A stretch of 64,000 bases of DNA from the NCBI GenBank assembly GCA_034190875.2, contig CM067344.1, positions 25,003,145-25,067,144 of the forward strand, written 5' to 3'. The position numbers and the translations under genes are program-made. Shown one piece after another: positions 25,400 through 39,539 of the stretch (position 1 is its first letter; every line of letters begins with the position of its first letter). Below the pieces are notes generated by a model, which saw only the letters and a program-made list of their open reading frames with translations, made no database searches and was not told the origin of the DNA. The DNA comes from Urechis unicinctus. Taxonomy: Eukaryota > Annelida > Polychaeta > Xenopneusta > Urechidae.

Positions 25400-26689
25400 T
25401 AAATTGTATTACGCACGTATCATTCCAACTAACCTATATAAGCATGAATCTCTTCGGGCTCATTTCACATGAAAGTAGTTTCTTATTAACGTTCCTGTAT
25501 GATACTTCAAGCCGCTGGTCTGTTTTCCAAATCGTGACAGTTAGTCTCAGCGAAATTATGTAAGGTGGCGGGTTATCTGACCGAACCGTGAGAGGGAGCT
25601 TTTTATTGATTGCGACACGTGTTATGCGATGCGTTATGAACAGTGTGGCGAGATCATAAGTTGGCAATAAGCTATTGACATCAAATTCCCATTCCTTTAT
25701 TACTTGCTTTATCGTTTGTTTAGTAGATGATGATTTCAGAGTTTTATTCAATGAATGAGTAGTATGGAGGTTAACATTACAAATTACACACCAATCCAGT
25801 AATCGATCGAACGAGAGAATAACACCCTCAAATTCTATACATGTATTGAAGGCATATCAAAGAATGTCACTCCTTTCAATTATTCTTCCATTAGACTTTT
25901 GTTTCCTTTGAGTCCCGCCCCAACCCATGCATGTCACGATAGAGAGAGCAGAGACATTGAATCAACAGTGAGTATCACTGCATACTTCTCGTTTTATAAC
26001 ACCTACCCCGCTTAAAGTACCATGTACAATAGAAGTACATGATTTATACCTGAACAATGTTCCCGATAAACGCAATCAGTTGGATTGCGCCTCTTCTTTT
26101 TATTCCAATTACATGCTTCGCTTAGCACATGACACTATCTGATTGTCGAATTGTTTACCTAATTTGTATTTGTCAATGATAGGACCAATAAGCATCGATC
26201 GAGTTTCAGACTCAGTTACTTCCTGTTTGTTGGACATGCTGCAAAGCATGCTCAAAGAGATGAATGACGTGCTTGTGTATTCAGTATTTTGAATAGCTTA
26301 TTATTTTAGCTATATTCAATTGATTTAGTTTGGTTTAACTGGTCAGTCTGATGGGCGCTGATATAACCTGCATAATACATTCAACATTGGCTAAGTTGAT
26401 GTAATCTATTCATAGAATTCGCCCTAAAGTTCGGAAATAGACGTTAAGAATGTTACCATCAACGGAGGAGCGCATCGCGGTTTTTAAATGGCACACTGCT
26501 TCAGGCATAAATTTGAATATTGGAAAGTTACAAATCCTATTTTGCATAAAATTACACTGACAGTCGATAATCACTGAACTATGTCGTTGATTCTAGAAAT
26601 ACAATAATTATGATTCATTCAGCAGTTAGCATCAAGCTCAATATAGCAGGTACCTTAGTGCAAAATCCGTAGGATTCGATTTGATTATA

Positions 26690-28340
26690 ACATGCGATAC
26701 CAGTGGCAACAATTACGTTTCGGACCAATTTAGAGCGAAACAGCGCAACTGATATAAGACTTTACTTGCAAGAATGTGACTCTTAATAATGATTCATACT
26801 TTCCTTTAAATTTGTTTAGCACATGATGCCGCTGATCGTTGCCTGCAAGTTTTGCTCTTAGAGTACAGCCTATTCGATGAATTCAATTAAGGCGAGTTTT
26901 ATGCTACCAGCTTAATGGCATCACGTTTCCTTCCCACATAAATGTTACACGATGAAAAGACCATTAACGCTATGAGTGTGGCCTTCAGCGGGGAGGAAAT
27001 ATTGCCTCTTTTTAATGGGTTGCCTTGTTTTTGCGAACGGAATGGTGATAGATAGTGGCGATATATTCGGCATTCCCTTCACATCAATCATTTGCTATGA
27101 TGTTCATACAACACGGGCGCGTCAGCTGCTACCATATCTACCACGTTATCCCATTTATTGACACTAACGATAATGCATAAAACGTATCATACCATATATA
27201 ATAATAATTATCGATAATGTAGATGGTGCCAACAATGCAACTCCAGGCCGAGGGAGTCCATTAACACATAACACTTCGTGAATGAGGTATCCATTATGTT
27301 ATACCTTGTAATTTGGATTGTGACTGCGCTGTTTGGTTACGAAAGTTCTAATATTAATTTAGAATGAAGACTGATGCATACTGAGCTGTGCATCTTTCCT
27401 GGGGTTACTTTTCGCAGGTGTCATCTAGCAGAAAGGGAAAGATATCACCTCCTAAACATCCTTAAATAGATTACTTAGGCATGTGTAACTTAACCTATAG
27501 ATTTATTTCCCCTCTATGGTATATTATAGACTGAAACATAATGCGCAGCTCGTTTCCAACTTTATCAATAAAGATAAGGACGGCATATCATACCATGCTG
27601 GAAATTGAAAGCTAAAACATGAACCCCAAATATATTTTGTTGGTCAATTTATCGGTTGGTAGGAACGATATTTATATATTTTTACCGTGCGTGTTATCTT
27701 TTTTTGCCCTTGTATTCGTGGGTTGTATAATGGAATGGACGATCCATTATTTATCTGCATCTATATATCAGCAAGTCCCTCAATACTTTTACAGCAGATA
27801 GGAGGGAATATTGCTACACGCATCAAGGCGCCTCGTTTCGAGCTATTCCCATCTTAATACGCGACAGCCTTTTTGCGCTGTGAAGTGGATGGCTAATCCA
27901 CACAGATGGTGGACGCATAGGTCAGTATGGTGTACTTGATATGCGAAAAGCAGCCGAAAACAGTCAACACTACGTGATTTGACTTGAAATCTTTGTAGAC
28001 GAATCACCTAATTGTAACCTTCATGAATAAGTGTTTCGTTATGAGTGTTTCGTTATCCATGGACAACTGAGACCAGTCAGCCACATCTTGACAGGACACG
28101 GGAGATTAATTTCTGGAGCGATGTTGGAATTTCGTGAACCAATGAAACCACGAGAATAAGTGCTGTACTCTCACTGAAGTTTAATCAATCAATTAACCTT
28201 TGCTTTGGGTTTGCACGGTTACGATCACTCGGCTTTGTCAGGAATAGTCACATATGACATTTCTTTTCGGTTGCAATCATAGAAATCAACCCAATCCGAG
28301 TGTTTCTGACTTAAAGTGATATAGTCTGCTAACATTCTGG
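26690..28340. repeat. B/C-specific block (copy B)
   Basis: This block is present in B and C (39380-39540 plus 42860-43870) and missing from A and D, where the flanking sequences abut near 11190 and 56685. It contains a few short frames, among them 27619-27801, which has a hydrophobic stretch, but they are not kept in C. C also lacks the piece matching B 27663-28228. It is either an insertion in the B/C lineage or a deletion in A/D. Confidence 0.7.
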
Positions 28341-28497
28341 CAAAGGGCGTGAAGTCGTCATCGTTGTAACTGACTGATGGATCACAAGTATCGGTCAATT
28401 TCAACTCGCCTGGCAGGGGTATTGGTACATTTAAAATATTGGTTATTGTACACGTTGATTATCATACATCACTCAATTTGTATCTGGAGATATTTGG

Positions 28498-28713
28498 GGT
28501 ACTTGTCAATATCTAAAGCTATGTTTTCATAGCTACTTATTACGGGCTGCTGGTATGGGCACATTGGATCTAGCAACTATTAAAAAGTTGGATCGGCGTA
28601 CCTATCTTGCACGTCGGAGAGATCCGATGGAGTACATTCGGAACAATAGCACTCACGGACGCCACGGAAAAATGCAAAACGATGTTGCATGGGAATCAGA
28701 CGTGCGCTGGTGA
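28498..28713 (+). pseudogene. Conserved short frame, B/C block (copy B)
   Basis: A frame open from about 28498 contains LDLATIKKLDRRTYLARRRD and MEYIRNN and ends at TGA (28711). The same peptide is readable in C (about 44440-44590), where an upstream insertion shifts the frame and TAG comes a few codons earlier. It is basic and looks like a coding remnant, perhaps from a transposon, but I recognise no family. Confidence 0.25.
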
Positions 28714-29529
28714 GAGCAACACAATTATGAAGACGAAGCATACAAGCAATACACGTGACATTTCGTCGTGTAATTGGAATGATTAATTGAGCCGAGGAAA
28801 GCATTTCTGCCTTAGAACGTTTTAATTCGATCTTGTCTTGTGCTTATCCTGTGAATTTATTCCCTAATAGGCTTATACGGGCGCAATGCATTCATTTTCA
28901 GTGAGTGAGCTGCTCATTAGTCATAATGTAATAACCAAGGTTTTCGTAATGCTTACCGGATGTATCCAATATGCATGTAAGTGATATCATTTCTTTCATA
29001 ATATCTGCTTGAATAGACTTGCGCACACTAATATGATAATTGTAAACACATAAAGTGTTGTTATTGTTCAAGTTGATCGTTTGGTCTGAACTCCAATCAC
29101 AATCAATCGATGGGGCTTATTAGAACTGAATTTGAGCATTGTACACCGCTCTTAAAGTATTGGCCATTCAATAACATGTGTATCACATAGTGAATGTTTT
29201 GATACCACTGATAACGATTAAATATCACCCCCCAATAACTCAAACATAAGGGAAGCAATGAGCAGCTAATGCATATACATTTGGGATCCATTTATTCCAG
29301 ATGAAGCTCGTATTCTGTAGAGACTCCTGTGGGACCAGCGATCATGAGACCTCGGGGCAAAGGCAGCGATCATGCAAATATGACACTTACCTTGCGATGT
29401 TCACATTAATGTGTGTTGCAAACCATTAGCGATTATTCTGTTAAGCATATGATCACAAACTTAGAGATTGAACTGCTTTGGGTCACCTTTATAATGGTGG
29501 CAATTAAATATGGCATCTGATTTTTTTCT

Positions 29530-30085
29530 CTATCCATAGGACCATACAATTATAATGTATTGTGATATCTATGAAATATATATATATTTTCTACTGCCTG
29601 TATAGAGCAAAAACAATTATGACCGCTGCTAAACTATTAGTTCCAACTGACCTAATGAAAATTACATTAACTTTCATGCCAGCCAGAAGGACCCATTATT
29701 GATGGATCCTTTCTTTGTAGGGCATAGAAATTGATGCTGCAAGCTGAAGTGGTGTTCTTATTTTATCAGAAATCATACCCTAAAAGGATGTGATGAATCA
29801 CATTCTCCTCTCTCAGCTTCAGCTGTGGGGTATTATTTTGCCAATATATAACGTCACTTGTATGCTTAGATGACGACCGTAAGTCCGGTGCTGAAGCCAC
29901 AATATCATCTGATGAACAATACGTACTTTGTCTAGTTTACTCATATATGCATTAATATTGCTGTTTTGGTTTTTAGAAAGGCATTTTAAGTTCAATATCA
30001 AAAATGTTTCATGAGCAGAGTTCTGTTAGTAGCGATATCTATCTCATTATATGATCATAATTTTACATTCAACATTCGCATGTAA
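29530..30085. other. C-only stretch, no gene seen
   Basis: AT-rich sequence without counterpart in A, B or D. It interrupts collinearity between the matches to A near 2100 and A near 2400. No frame or repeat is recognised. Confidence 0.5.
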
Positions 30086-30089
30086 GTTC

Positions 30090-33000
30090 ATAATGTCAAT
30101 TATGTAGAGGCATTTACAAATGTTCTTGTTGCGATAATTGTTGACGCTTCTTGAATGATCGTTGGATTGAGTATATACATATAAGGAATCCGCGAACGTG
30201 GGGAGTAGAAAGTTAGAGATGTTATTAGAATTGGTAATAGACTTTTGATATTGTAATAAAGAAGAAGATTCCCAATAAAAGAAGCCAATCGTGAGCCTGT
30301 GACAACAATGAATGCACCACATAAGGACAATACAAGAACTGGTTTACTGGTGGCCATGTCTGGATGGGTGAAACGACACTTTATCTATGGGGGATGTATT
30401 TGCATCCGCTTTCATAAACTATATCAGCCCATTTTTTGTACAATTAAATTAGAGCCAATTCGAAACGATGTCGGCCCAGTTCTAAGATTTTAATGCATAC
30501 GAACAATAACAAGACTTCTTAAATCTTAATCCGCGGGGATGTTTGTCTATGACTAGAAAATAAAGGTTAACATCATTATATCAGCCAGTTTACTGTGTTA
30601 GTACATCCGGAAGGAACAATAATATTGTAACAATTACTGTTTACAAGATGACGTACGAGTATAATTGCATGTCTCTCTAATGGATGTAACAGCGGTTCCT
30701 CAGTTGTTAGGTACTAGATTTTATTAGAAAACGACGAAACTGTTTAATGGCGTATCATTGAGATGTTTTGCAATTTCATCAGCAGCAAATAAACTCATTG
30801 TGAATCCGAATAGGCTACAATCCTCAGATAGAATGTCGATGTTAAGGGCATGGGAGCAATCGCTAGTGCTATCCTGTCACAACCCCTTATAATACCAATT
30901 TAAATTACTCGAAATCTGCAATATAAATGGAGTACGGGCTAAGGTGACGTCTTTGCTCATTTTGCTGAGAGGTTGGTAGATTACTTCAGACCTTGGGCGG
31001 GGTAGTTCCAGTGAAAACTCCCCAGATTAACTGTCAAGTTGACCGGGTTATTTATCATACAGTAATCCGGCCACAGCTTAGGTCCCTAAGCCCTTTCCTA
31101 GAGTTACTCTGTGTTGTGCAATGCGCAAAATCAACGACAAGATTGATCAATCGATCAATGGTCAATATTTTGGCTCATTGGCTAAATTACTAGCAAACGG
31201 ATCGGGTGATAATGGTAAGGGACGTTATATGGTAGTATTTCATTTACAAATATGTGTTTGACCTTTTTACTAGTGTACGTAATTTGGATAAAAAGTTAAT
31301 ACTACCAGACAACGTTGCAGAAATGGCTGTGGAATTTACAGTACCTTAGTATATGTTGAACTACACAAGGACCTAATGGCAGATAGGAATGATTAAATTA
31401 TAAATACGTACAACCATATGGCAGACAATTCCAAATCTCTTTTGAAAGTCGATTTTATGTATATCAACGGCGTGTAATGGGCGATGCTTAGTACAGCGTT
31501 CCCGGTATGGTCGATAGAAGAGCTCCAGTGACTCACAGTAACAGGCTTAGGCTCCGGATAGTTAAATTGTTGCCCAGTTGGCAAGGAACGCAGTCTATTG
31601 AATTGTAGTTATCCGAATTACCTGCGCATAGGTTTATATGACACTCAGAAAATTCATTGATCCTCCCAACACAATACTCAGGGTAATAATTGTGTGGACA
31701 TCTGACAAGACGTAGTTGAAGCGAATGCTGCGGACGCCGCGCTGTCAAGCGTTGAATAAAATGATAGAAACCAGTGACCCGTGGCATGCCATTAAATACT
31801 GCACTCGGTTTTTGTAAATGTTAGTTATGGTAACCATTGTTTTACATTCTTAAATTATCAAATATTTCCAGTAGTCCAACAAAAGCTTGCCGGGGTTCTG
31901 CCCGTGTACATACTTTAGGGAACCATCATTGACAAAAAGGTAATTGACCAATGGGTTAAAGCGTGTAGCTCAATGTTTGCTACTGGTTAAATGTTCTGGT
32001 TGTATTAACTCCTCCACGAACAAACTCGCCATTTCATCGATAGATTAGAGACTTAGCAGTCTGCCGAATATAGTCCATAAACCTAATTTATACTGTCTGT
32101 TGTTCCCTTAATATTGATGTCATGTCTTGGGCTTATGGCGGGAGTGTGTTTTAATGCTTACATTATGGAGATATATATGCATGGTAACATCCCGAATAAG
32201 ATCATGCATCCGGTATTAATGCCCATATAAGACATTTCAATTTGACGGCTAGCTTCGGAAAGGGGCAGGGTTGTGGATATATTTGCATGTTTGCCAGTCC
32301 CTAGGTTTTTCCAGCAAGTCAGTGACCCTTCAGCCCTAAGAGTTCGATCATATAAAACATGCATGTCTACGCTATCCAACCAAGCTTTGTGCAATTAAGT
32401 ATTATTTAATCTATAGCATGTATAGTATTGTCATTACATAATAAAATATAGAGACAATATGTTGTTTTTCGGCTATGTGACTCCTCCATTATTATGGTGC
32501 TGTTGTGCGGTTCGTGTTGTTGTTTGTGTTGTACTGTCAAAAATGAAACGAGCGCTATGCAACAAGATGCATAATACCTCAACAGCACACTAGGTACAGC
32601 GACTTATCAGTGAATATTTTGTCGATTAGAATAAGTTCATGCATGCTTGGGTTTAGATTGATCAGGATACGTTCATAACGGCGAGATCGGGAAATCAAAT
32701 ACGTGATGGAAAACGTCTTTAACTGTTCTCCGGTCAATTGTTGTTTATATCAACGTCCTTGGTTTCAGCCATGCCAGGTTATTTTACCAGTTGTAGTAAT
32801 AGGTGAATGCGGCTGCGTTTAGATCATTATAGGAACCTTTCCTCAATTCGCTGATTTAGTAGATAATAGGAGTATGCAATTGAGATGTTTGACTGCATTG
32901 ATAATACATTATTGATTTCCCAAATAACATATAATGAAACAAGTTCTATATGTAAGATTACTCCACATGTCTAGAAGCTTTGAAAAAAGATTGGATGTGC

Positions 33001-34360
33001 CAATTTGACTTATTACCAACGATCCCCGCCACCCAGCTATGCCAATGATGGTCACCGTTTTATGCCTGATCCAAAGGCTGTCAGGTAGCGTTATGCAGCT
33101 GCATTAAAGTGTGAACAGTTTTCTATTCATGTCCGTATTCTGTTCCGGTAATCTAGTGTTGTATGGGAATAAAACAGGGCATGTGTCGGTTTTCATATAA
33201 ATATGGAACCATTTGATAAAAGACAGATACCCAAAAGCTGAGTGGCATGCATTGTGCGATAATAATTTCAATCCAATGGCGCGCGAGCTACAATTATTCG
33301 TGCAAGTTCCATACAGTATCTGACACATCCGAGGCAGATTTCGTTAAATGAACTTGACGTTATTAGCATCGGAATGAGTTATTGGACATGTTTGTCCTGG
33401 GACGTTCCATGTTGCATCCGGATATTTTGCTTAAGCAGGAAGTATCCATGGCAACTTAGGCTATTTACTGCGTGTACGAAATATTTATTGCATTCTTATG
33501 TCGTTGAGATAACCCTGACAATGGTAGCTCCTTTTCATGTAATATTCAACGTAGCCTTCTCTCTACAATACAGGATTACATCCTAAAGCCAATCGACCAG
33601 TGATGTAGATCAAAGACCATAGGTAAAAGCTGACTGAATGCATGCAAAACCGCCAATAGTGAAATGATACTGATGATTTGATTGGACAGTTAAAAGTGTG
33701 AACGGGTAGTTGAGGTGTGACAAGTTTCTGAACGAGGAATGGTGAGAAGGATTCGAAGCTTGTGTCTTGAATTTAAAGAGGCAATCTTGACGTGGTCCTT
33801 GTTAAATTCATAACACGAGGGGGCCTTAATGTGATAGATCAAATCATTCGGTGGCTGCTAATGAAGCTCAGAAACTTGAGCATAGGAGAATAGCCGATCC
33901 ATATACGAGTAAGCGAGCAATCATTCTCAAATCAAACAAAGCGGGGATGGTTCGCTATTGAGTGACATTAAGGGGTGAAACGATTTCTATTCATGTTCAT
34001 ATTCCGCTCCTGTAAGCTAGTATTGCTTGGAAATATGTTGTATGCATTATGTACTTGATCTGTATATGCGTCAACGTCTTTAAAGGGAACCTTACTATCA
34101 CAATGCGACTGAAGTGGCTACAAAACACACATGCATGGACAAAACCTGCTCCTCGTTACCCAAAAGCATCAGTGGATTGGAATTTGTCCTGAGTTTTTGT
34201 GTAGTCAGTTTTGTGACGCATTTTCGGCTGACTTTTGTGTGACCCCTGGCCTCTGGGAATTCCATCAGTTCATTGTCCAGTAGCGTACTGGGAATCAGTG
34301 TAGGAGCTCGACAACATAATTGATGATATCATGTAGTGATCATGCATTGCAGATCAGCGT
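30090..34360. other. Copy C left half, no gene seen
   Basis: This is collinear with A 2400-5700, with short frames only. It is especially close to D 48700-49080 around 30160-30490, where both copies share a roughly 90-base segment (near 30195-30310) absent from A. Confidence 0.5.
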
Positions 34361-34364
34361 TTGG

Positions 34365-35007
34365 CTGACTCCAAACAAGTTCAAGTTCATCTCTTATCAG
34401 ACAAAACAGAGAAACCGCTCCGTTGCTCACCTACACAGTTGAGCAACTTTCTTTTGTCATCCCATTTTTTTAAAGGTCTTTTAGGGGCCAATCAGAAATC
34501 TTGGGTGCACGTTTGATTCGTCCCTCTCAATGATAGCACAGGTCGAGGAAATGTCTAGTCAGCTAGTTCCGACTCCGAGAAAGGCTGACTGTCGAGACCA
34601 TAGAGTACCTAGTCTAGTCTCTGGTCATCTCAAGACTCAATTACTGCAACATTCTCCCATGTGGCATCTCAGATGTGCTCCTCTTAAGGCCCCTGAATAC
34701 ATATGCCAGCTGCTTAACCTCCTTCAGCAAGCAAAGATCTCATTGTAGCGCTCAGAGCGAACGTGTCCGCAGTCGATGTCAAAATCTTCAATGTTTTTGC
34801 CCCGTGTGAATGGAATAGAATGAAGTCAATGATAAGCCACTCTGTATCCCGGCCTAAGTTTAAGGCACCTCTCAAAGCGCATCTTTCTTCCGGGTAGCAT
34901 TCCAGACCTATAGCAACTGTGTGAAGCGCTAGTGACCATGCTGGTGAATCAAGCACTATATAAATGACACTTTATTATTACTATTATCATTATTATTATT
35001 ATTATCA
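34365..35007 (+). mobile_element. L2/CR1-like LINE 3' end relic, truncated (copy C)
   Basis: This is the paralogue of the A and B relics, but the reverse-transcriptase catalytic part is missing: sequence jumps from a position matching A near 5697 to one matching A near 6165. The later part survives, including SRLNYCN (altered) near 34630 and the tail ending in an interrupted ATT/ATC tract at about 34968-35007. Confidence 0.82.
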
Positions 35008-36624
35008 TCCATATGTTATTAATATTGCATTGTGCTTTGATTGAAAGTTCTGCAATGTAAATATATATTTGATAGTTTGAATGGATGTTTTCGAATGAGT
35101 ATGGTATGTCTGAATGGGATCAGTCTTCTAATATATAACAATTTGACGTGCTGTGACTTTGGATGGCACCAGCTGGGTCACATCCGTGTGATTCAATTAA
35201 GCTCGAGCCAAAAGTCTTTTTTACTCAGAGCAATCAACCACGTGAATTCCTCCCGAGAAAGGAAAAAAAAAAAGAAAATCTTGGGGAATTCATTGTTCTG
35301 ACTTACAAGGTGATATTGAGACGGTGATTGATGAGGGTGACAGTGATGTAATGCCTACGCTTTCTTGGCGGATGTGTGGAAAGCACACATAACTCAACCG
35401 ATCAAAGGACCACCAAATGAACCTGATTCGGCACAGCAGAAATATGTCGCCAATAAGATGACGAACAGGCAGCGTTTTTTTGCGAAAAAAGCCATCATTT
35501 CATCAAGTCAAGAAAATAAATCAGTTATGCGGCATGCTTAGGCTCAAGTAATGTGTACAGCTTGTCCGGTCAGCTGGTGTAATACCCTGGGTGTGTGATT
35601 TGACAGCTATGATGATTAGCCTTGGTTGTATATATATATTGTCATGGTTGATTGAAAAAAGAAGCAATACATAGATTATGACACCGCAGGAAGGTTCTCA
35701 TATCTATGTCGATTGCATCATCTTAGAATTATCAAGCACGCATGCGCATTTCGCGGATTGCATTTGAAACAGCCGACCAGCAAAACCATAATTCTGACTG
35801 TAATTACGACAGTGCAAAAGAAAGCAACTCGGAATGATCCCACTGCTTCACGATTCCGTTATTACTTTCAGATTACTGTTTGATGCAGCAAGATGGTACG
35901 TCCCTGTCACCGTAAAACCTTGACGGTGACTTATCGTACAGTGTCTTAAACACCGACCGAATGTTTTGCATATCTCACCAACACTGCGACCATTAAGTAC
36001 GATCTTATATGAAGCATGGATGAACCGACAACGAGACGCTATATCAAATCGAGGCTGAACCAAGCATGCACTCTCACATTCAGCAATTCAGAAATGATAT
36101 TGTTCTTCAGGCATGCTACGAAGCACCGCCCTCGTGAGGATGCTATTAAACACAGGCAAAAGCTTTTCTCCACTGAATGTGGACGAAGGGGGTGACAAAT
36201 TGCATTTAGGACATAGCAGCCGGAACTGCTTTCCGTGGCAATATTTAGCTGATTTTAATTAAAAAGGTGATTAAAACCCAGCCGTTTGTAGAACGTGGTG
36301 TAATACCTATCTGACGGTCTATAATGGTAACATATTGCAACATATGTGTATGACGTACAAGTTATGGCATTAACAGGCCGAAGCCGATGTAATATATTCT
36401 TAAACGAGTGGAAGCCAATGCTGAAGATGATCCTATTTTGCAATTTTGGATAGCGGTATCACAAAACATAACACCGAAGCCTACTGAGATCAACTTGAAT
36501 GAATGGTGCATGTTTTTTATGTTAGTTGATAGTCTTATACATTGAATTTTGAACTATAGTATAGCACATAACTATATGCACTGTATAACCATTAAAAGTC
36601 GATCCGTCGCTGCGACAAGTGTTA

Positions 36625-36846
36625 CGACAATGTTAATGCCAAATGAAGGATCGCGTTAACGACACTCATGGTTTGAAATTCATTATCATAATGACAACCA
36701 CAAAACGTCCCTCTCTTGCTTATTTGCAAGTTACCAGTATATTAATGCATTATCAGTCGATTTGTCAAGATAGTTGCGTTACATATGACGCAGAGCAATG
36801 TCTAGCACGACTACGTCAGGTGCGAGTGCGTCTATCCATGTTTTGA
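36625..36846 (+). pseudogene. Paralogue of the 25085-25399 frame (copy C)
   Basis: It has the same reading frame as the B copy from about the motif VNDTHGLKF onward and ends DAEQCLARLRQVRVRLSMF before TGA. A stop just upstream separates it from the 5' part of the frame. The internal 75-base segment of B is absent. Confidence 0.22.
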
Positions 36847-37212
36847 TACATTGTATTACGCACGTATAATTCCAACGATCTTATATGAGCATGAATCTCT
36901 TCAGGTTCACTTCACAAACAATTCCCCTCCGCATGGTGTTTAGCGAGTCTACGTCCCACACTCTGGGGGCGACGCTACGCTGCTCACCCAAGATATTTTG
37001 CATCTTTTCTTTCATTAAACACACATCATAAACAGAAACACCATATTAAGTTAACTGTACAAAATTAGAGCTGCAATGAGGTTATTTATTTATTGTGCCA
37101 CGTGTTAGACGATGCGTTATGAACATTATGGCGAGAGCATAAATTGACAAAAAGCTATTAACATCAAATTGCCATTCCCCTATTACTTCGTTTATCATTT
37201 GTTTAGTAGATG

Positions 37213-37550
37213 AGGATTTCAGAGTTTAATTCAATGAATGAGAGCCGGTGTCAAAGGTTTATAGCACTAATAACGAGACGAGAGATCCATGGGAAAAATG
37301 TCTACAAATTTTATCTTTAACGGCTGAAGATGTTTTTGGGTGCTGCGTTTCATAACCATGGCAGATCCCGGCAGAGCGCAGGCAAGTTATTGCGCCCAGT
37401 AGAGATATTTGGTTGGTAGGCGGGTCGTTAAATTTATTTGTTTCTTAAACGCTTGTTCAGACCAAAGCTGCTCACAAGGCTGTGGTAACAGGCTGAGATG
37501 GATCAGCAACAGGCTGATAGAGTTTAGCGACAGACTGAAAGCGAGGCCGG
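37213..37550 (+). pseudogene. Coding remnant with coiled-coil-like segment (copy C)
   Basis: This is the paralogue of 8426-8830. The start MRISEF is kept, but the frame is broken after about 35 codons. The later segment reads QQAEMDQQQADRV followed by a stop. It ends in a deletion joining sequence that matches A near 9060. Confidence 0.4.
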
Positions 37551-39539
37551 GCATTGCGTATTAGAGGCAGTCATTCGCATTGATCAAGGTGAAGCATAAT
37601 TCATCCAGATTCACAAAGAGTCATTTTATGGATGTTCAATTTCAAATTTAACTCGAGAATTTTACTAATTTGCGTACATCGCGTATCGAACCATGGTGAT
37701 ATAGCTTACGAAATAGCGTAAATGATTATCTTGTGGTATGGAAGATTGCATTACAAATTAAACAAAAATATAGTGATCGATCGAACGAGAGAATTGCGCC
37801 CTCAAATTGTATTTATGTAATGAAGGTATATCCAAGAATGTCAGTTAACTGACTCCTTTCAATTATTCTTCAATTTGACCTTTGTTTCCTTCGCGTCCCG
37901 CTCCATCCCAAGTATGTCACGATAAAGAGATCCAGCGAAATTGAATCAACAGTAAGTATCGCTGCATACTTCTCGTTTTATAACACCTACCCCGCTTAAA
38001 GTACCATGTACAATCGAAGTACATGATTTATACCCCAACAATGTTCCCGATAAACGCAATCAGTTGGATTGCGCCTCTTCTTTTTATACCAATTACAGGC
38101 TTCGGTTGGCACACGACACTATCTGATAGTCGAGGGGTTTGCGTAATTTTTATTTATCAATGATAAGACCAATAAGCATCGACTACAGACTCAGTTACTT
38201 CACGTTAGTTAAGAACACTGCAAAGCAAATGCTCAAAGCGACGAATCGCGTGCATTTTGAATCGCTTGTTGTTTATGCAATATTCAATTTATTTAGTTTG
38301 GTTTAACTGGTGAGATTGAACTTTGCTTCCCATGGCCGCATAATCAATGATATCACATCATGAAGTCTTGGCTGCTCTTAATTTAAGCCTGGCAATAGAT
38401 TTACCATTTGGCATCACACATGCGTTTGTTCGGTGATGATATCGATTGACGCTTTGTGGCTACGATACGATTAATGGTTGCGATAACTGATGACTTGGTG
38501 TCGATATTGAATGCGACGGCCGATGTTGCCTTAAATCGAAAACGTGAGAGCCTGGCTCATCTAACAAATCCATTTTTTCTCATGCCCTGTAGCATTTTAA
38601 TGCATCAATCGTCGATTGCTTTTCGTGTGCTGAGGAATCTATGATATAACCAGTATTAGGCACTCAAGATTAGCTGTGCTGGTAAAATGACTGCTCAAAT
38701 CAATTATTTCTATACACAAACGTTCCTTTAAGGCAAAAAACCAGCATACATATAGGCTTCATATCCTATGTTTCAACATATTACGCAAGTATGTTCAACT
38801 TCAGTATCAATATTAAAGAAAAAGTGCTAAATACGCCAAATAATATATGCAACAACTTTTGAAATAACATAAACTTCGACCTTTCAGAGAACCGACTGAA
38901 ACGTAAATAAGGAATGCAGAACCGCAGAATGGTAATAAGGAATATACAGGATTTTGTCGGTGGGGTGACAGTACTGATATTTTGATTATAGTGCATACAG
39001 TTTCTATTCATAGAATTTGCTCCCATGTTTGGAAATGCAAGACGTTAAGAATGTGACAATCAATAGAGTAACGCATCGAGGTTTTCTGTATTGATAGGCT
39101 GGATACCCGACAGAGAACTCACCTTGAGAGACATTCAATTAAACTGGCCGGTGATGGAGTGAATGTTCACGATTACAGCACCGCCTTGACAGTAAGCAGA
39201 TGGCAACGAAGCCACAAAACGAAGACAAATGGCACACTGCTTCCGGCAGTAATTTGTAGAGTGATTAATCACTGAACTGAGCGGGTATTGTCTTAACATA
39301 TGCATTAATTTCGATTCATTTAGAAGTTAGCATCAAGTTCAAGTTAGCAGGTATCTTAGTGCAAAATCCATAGAATTCGTTTTGATAACAAAATGCGATG
39401 CAAGTGGCAACAATGAACCATTAGAGCAAAACAGTACAAGTGATATAAAACTCATACTGATCAATAATGATTCATTTTGTCCGATACATTTGTATACCAC
39501 ATAGTCTTGATGAGCAGTCTTAGTGTAACTATACTTTCC

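Larger units (their letters stand above)
17560..28805 (+). repeat. Segmental duplication, copy B
   Basis: This is the second direct copy. It starts at a motif matching A near 938 and runs collinearly to about 26690. It lacks the coiled-coil remnant found in A, C and D: sequence jumps near 25760 to a point matching A near 9250. From 26690 to 28340 it carries a block otherwise seen only in C. After that it matches A near 11190-11330, then carries a short B/C block (28495-28805). It joins copy C directly at about 28805, inside the unit rather than at its start, as expected from unequal exchange. It has no A/D-type tail. Confidence 0.83.
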
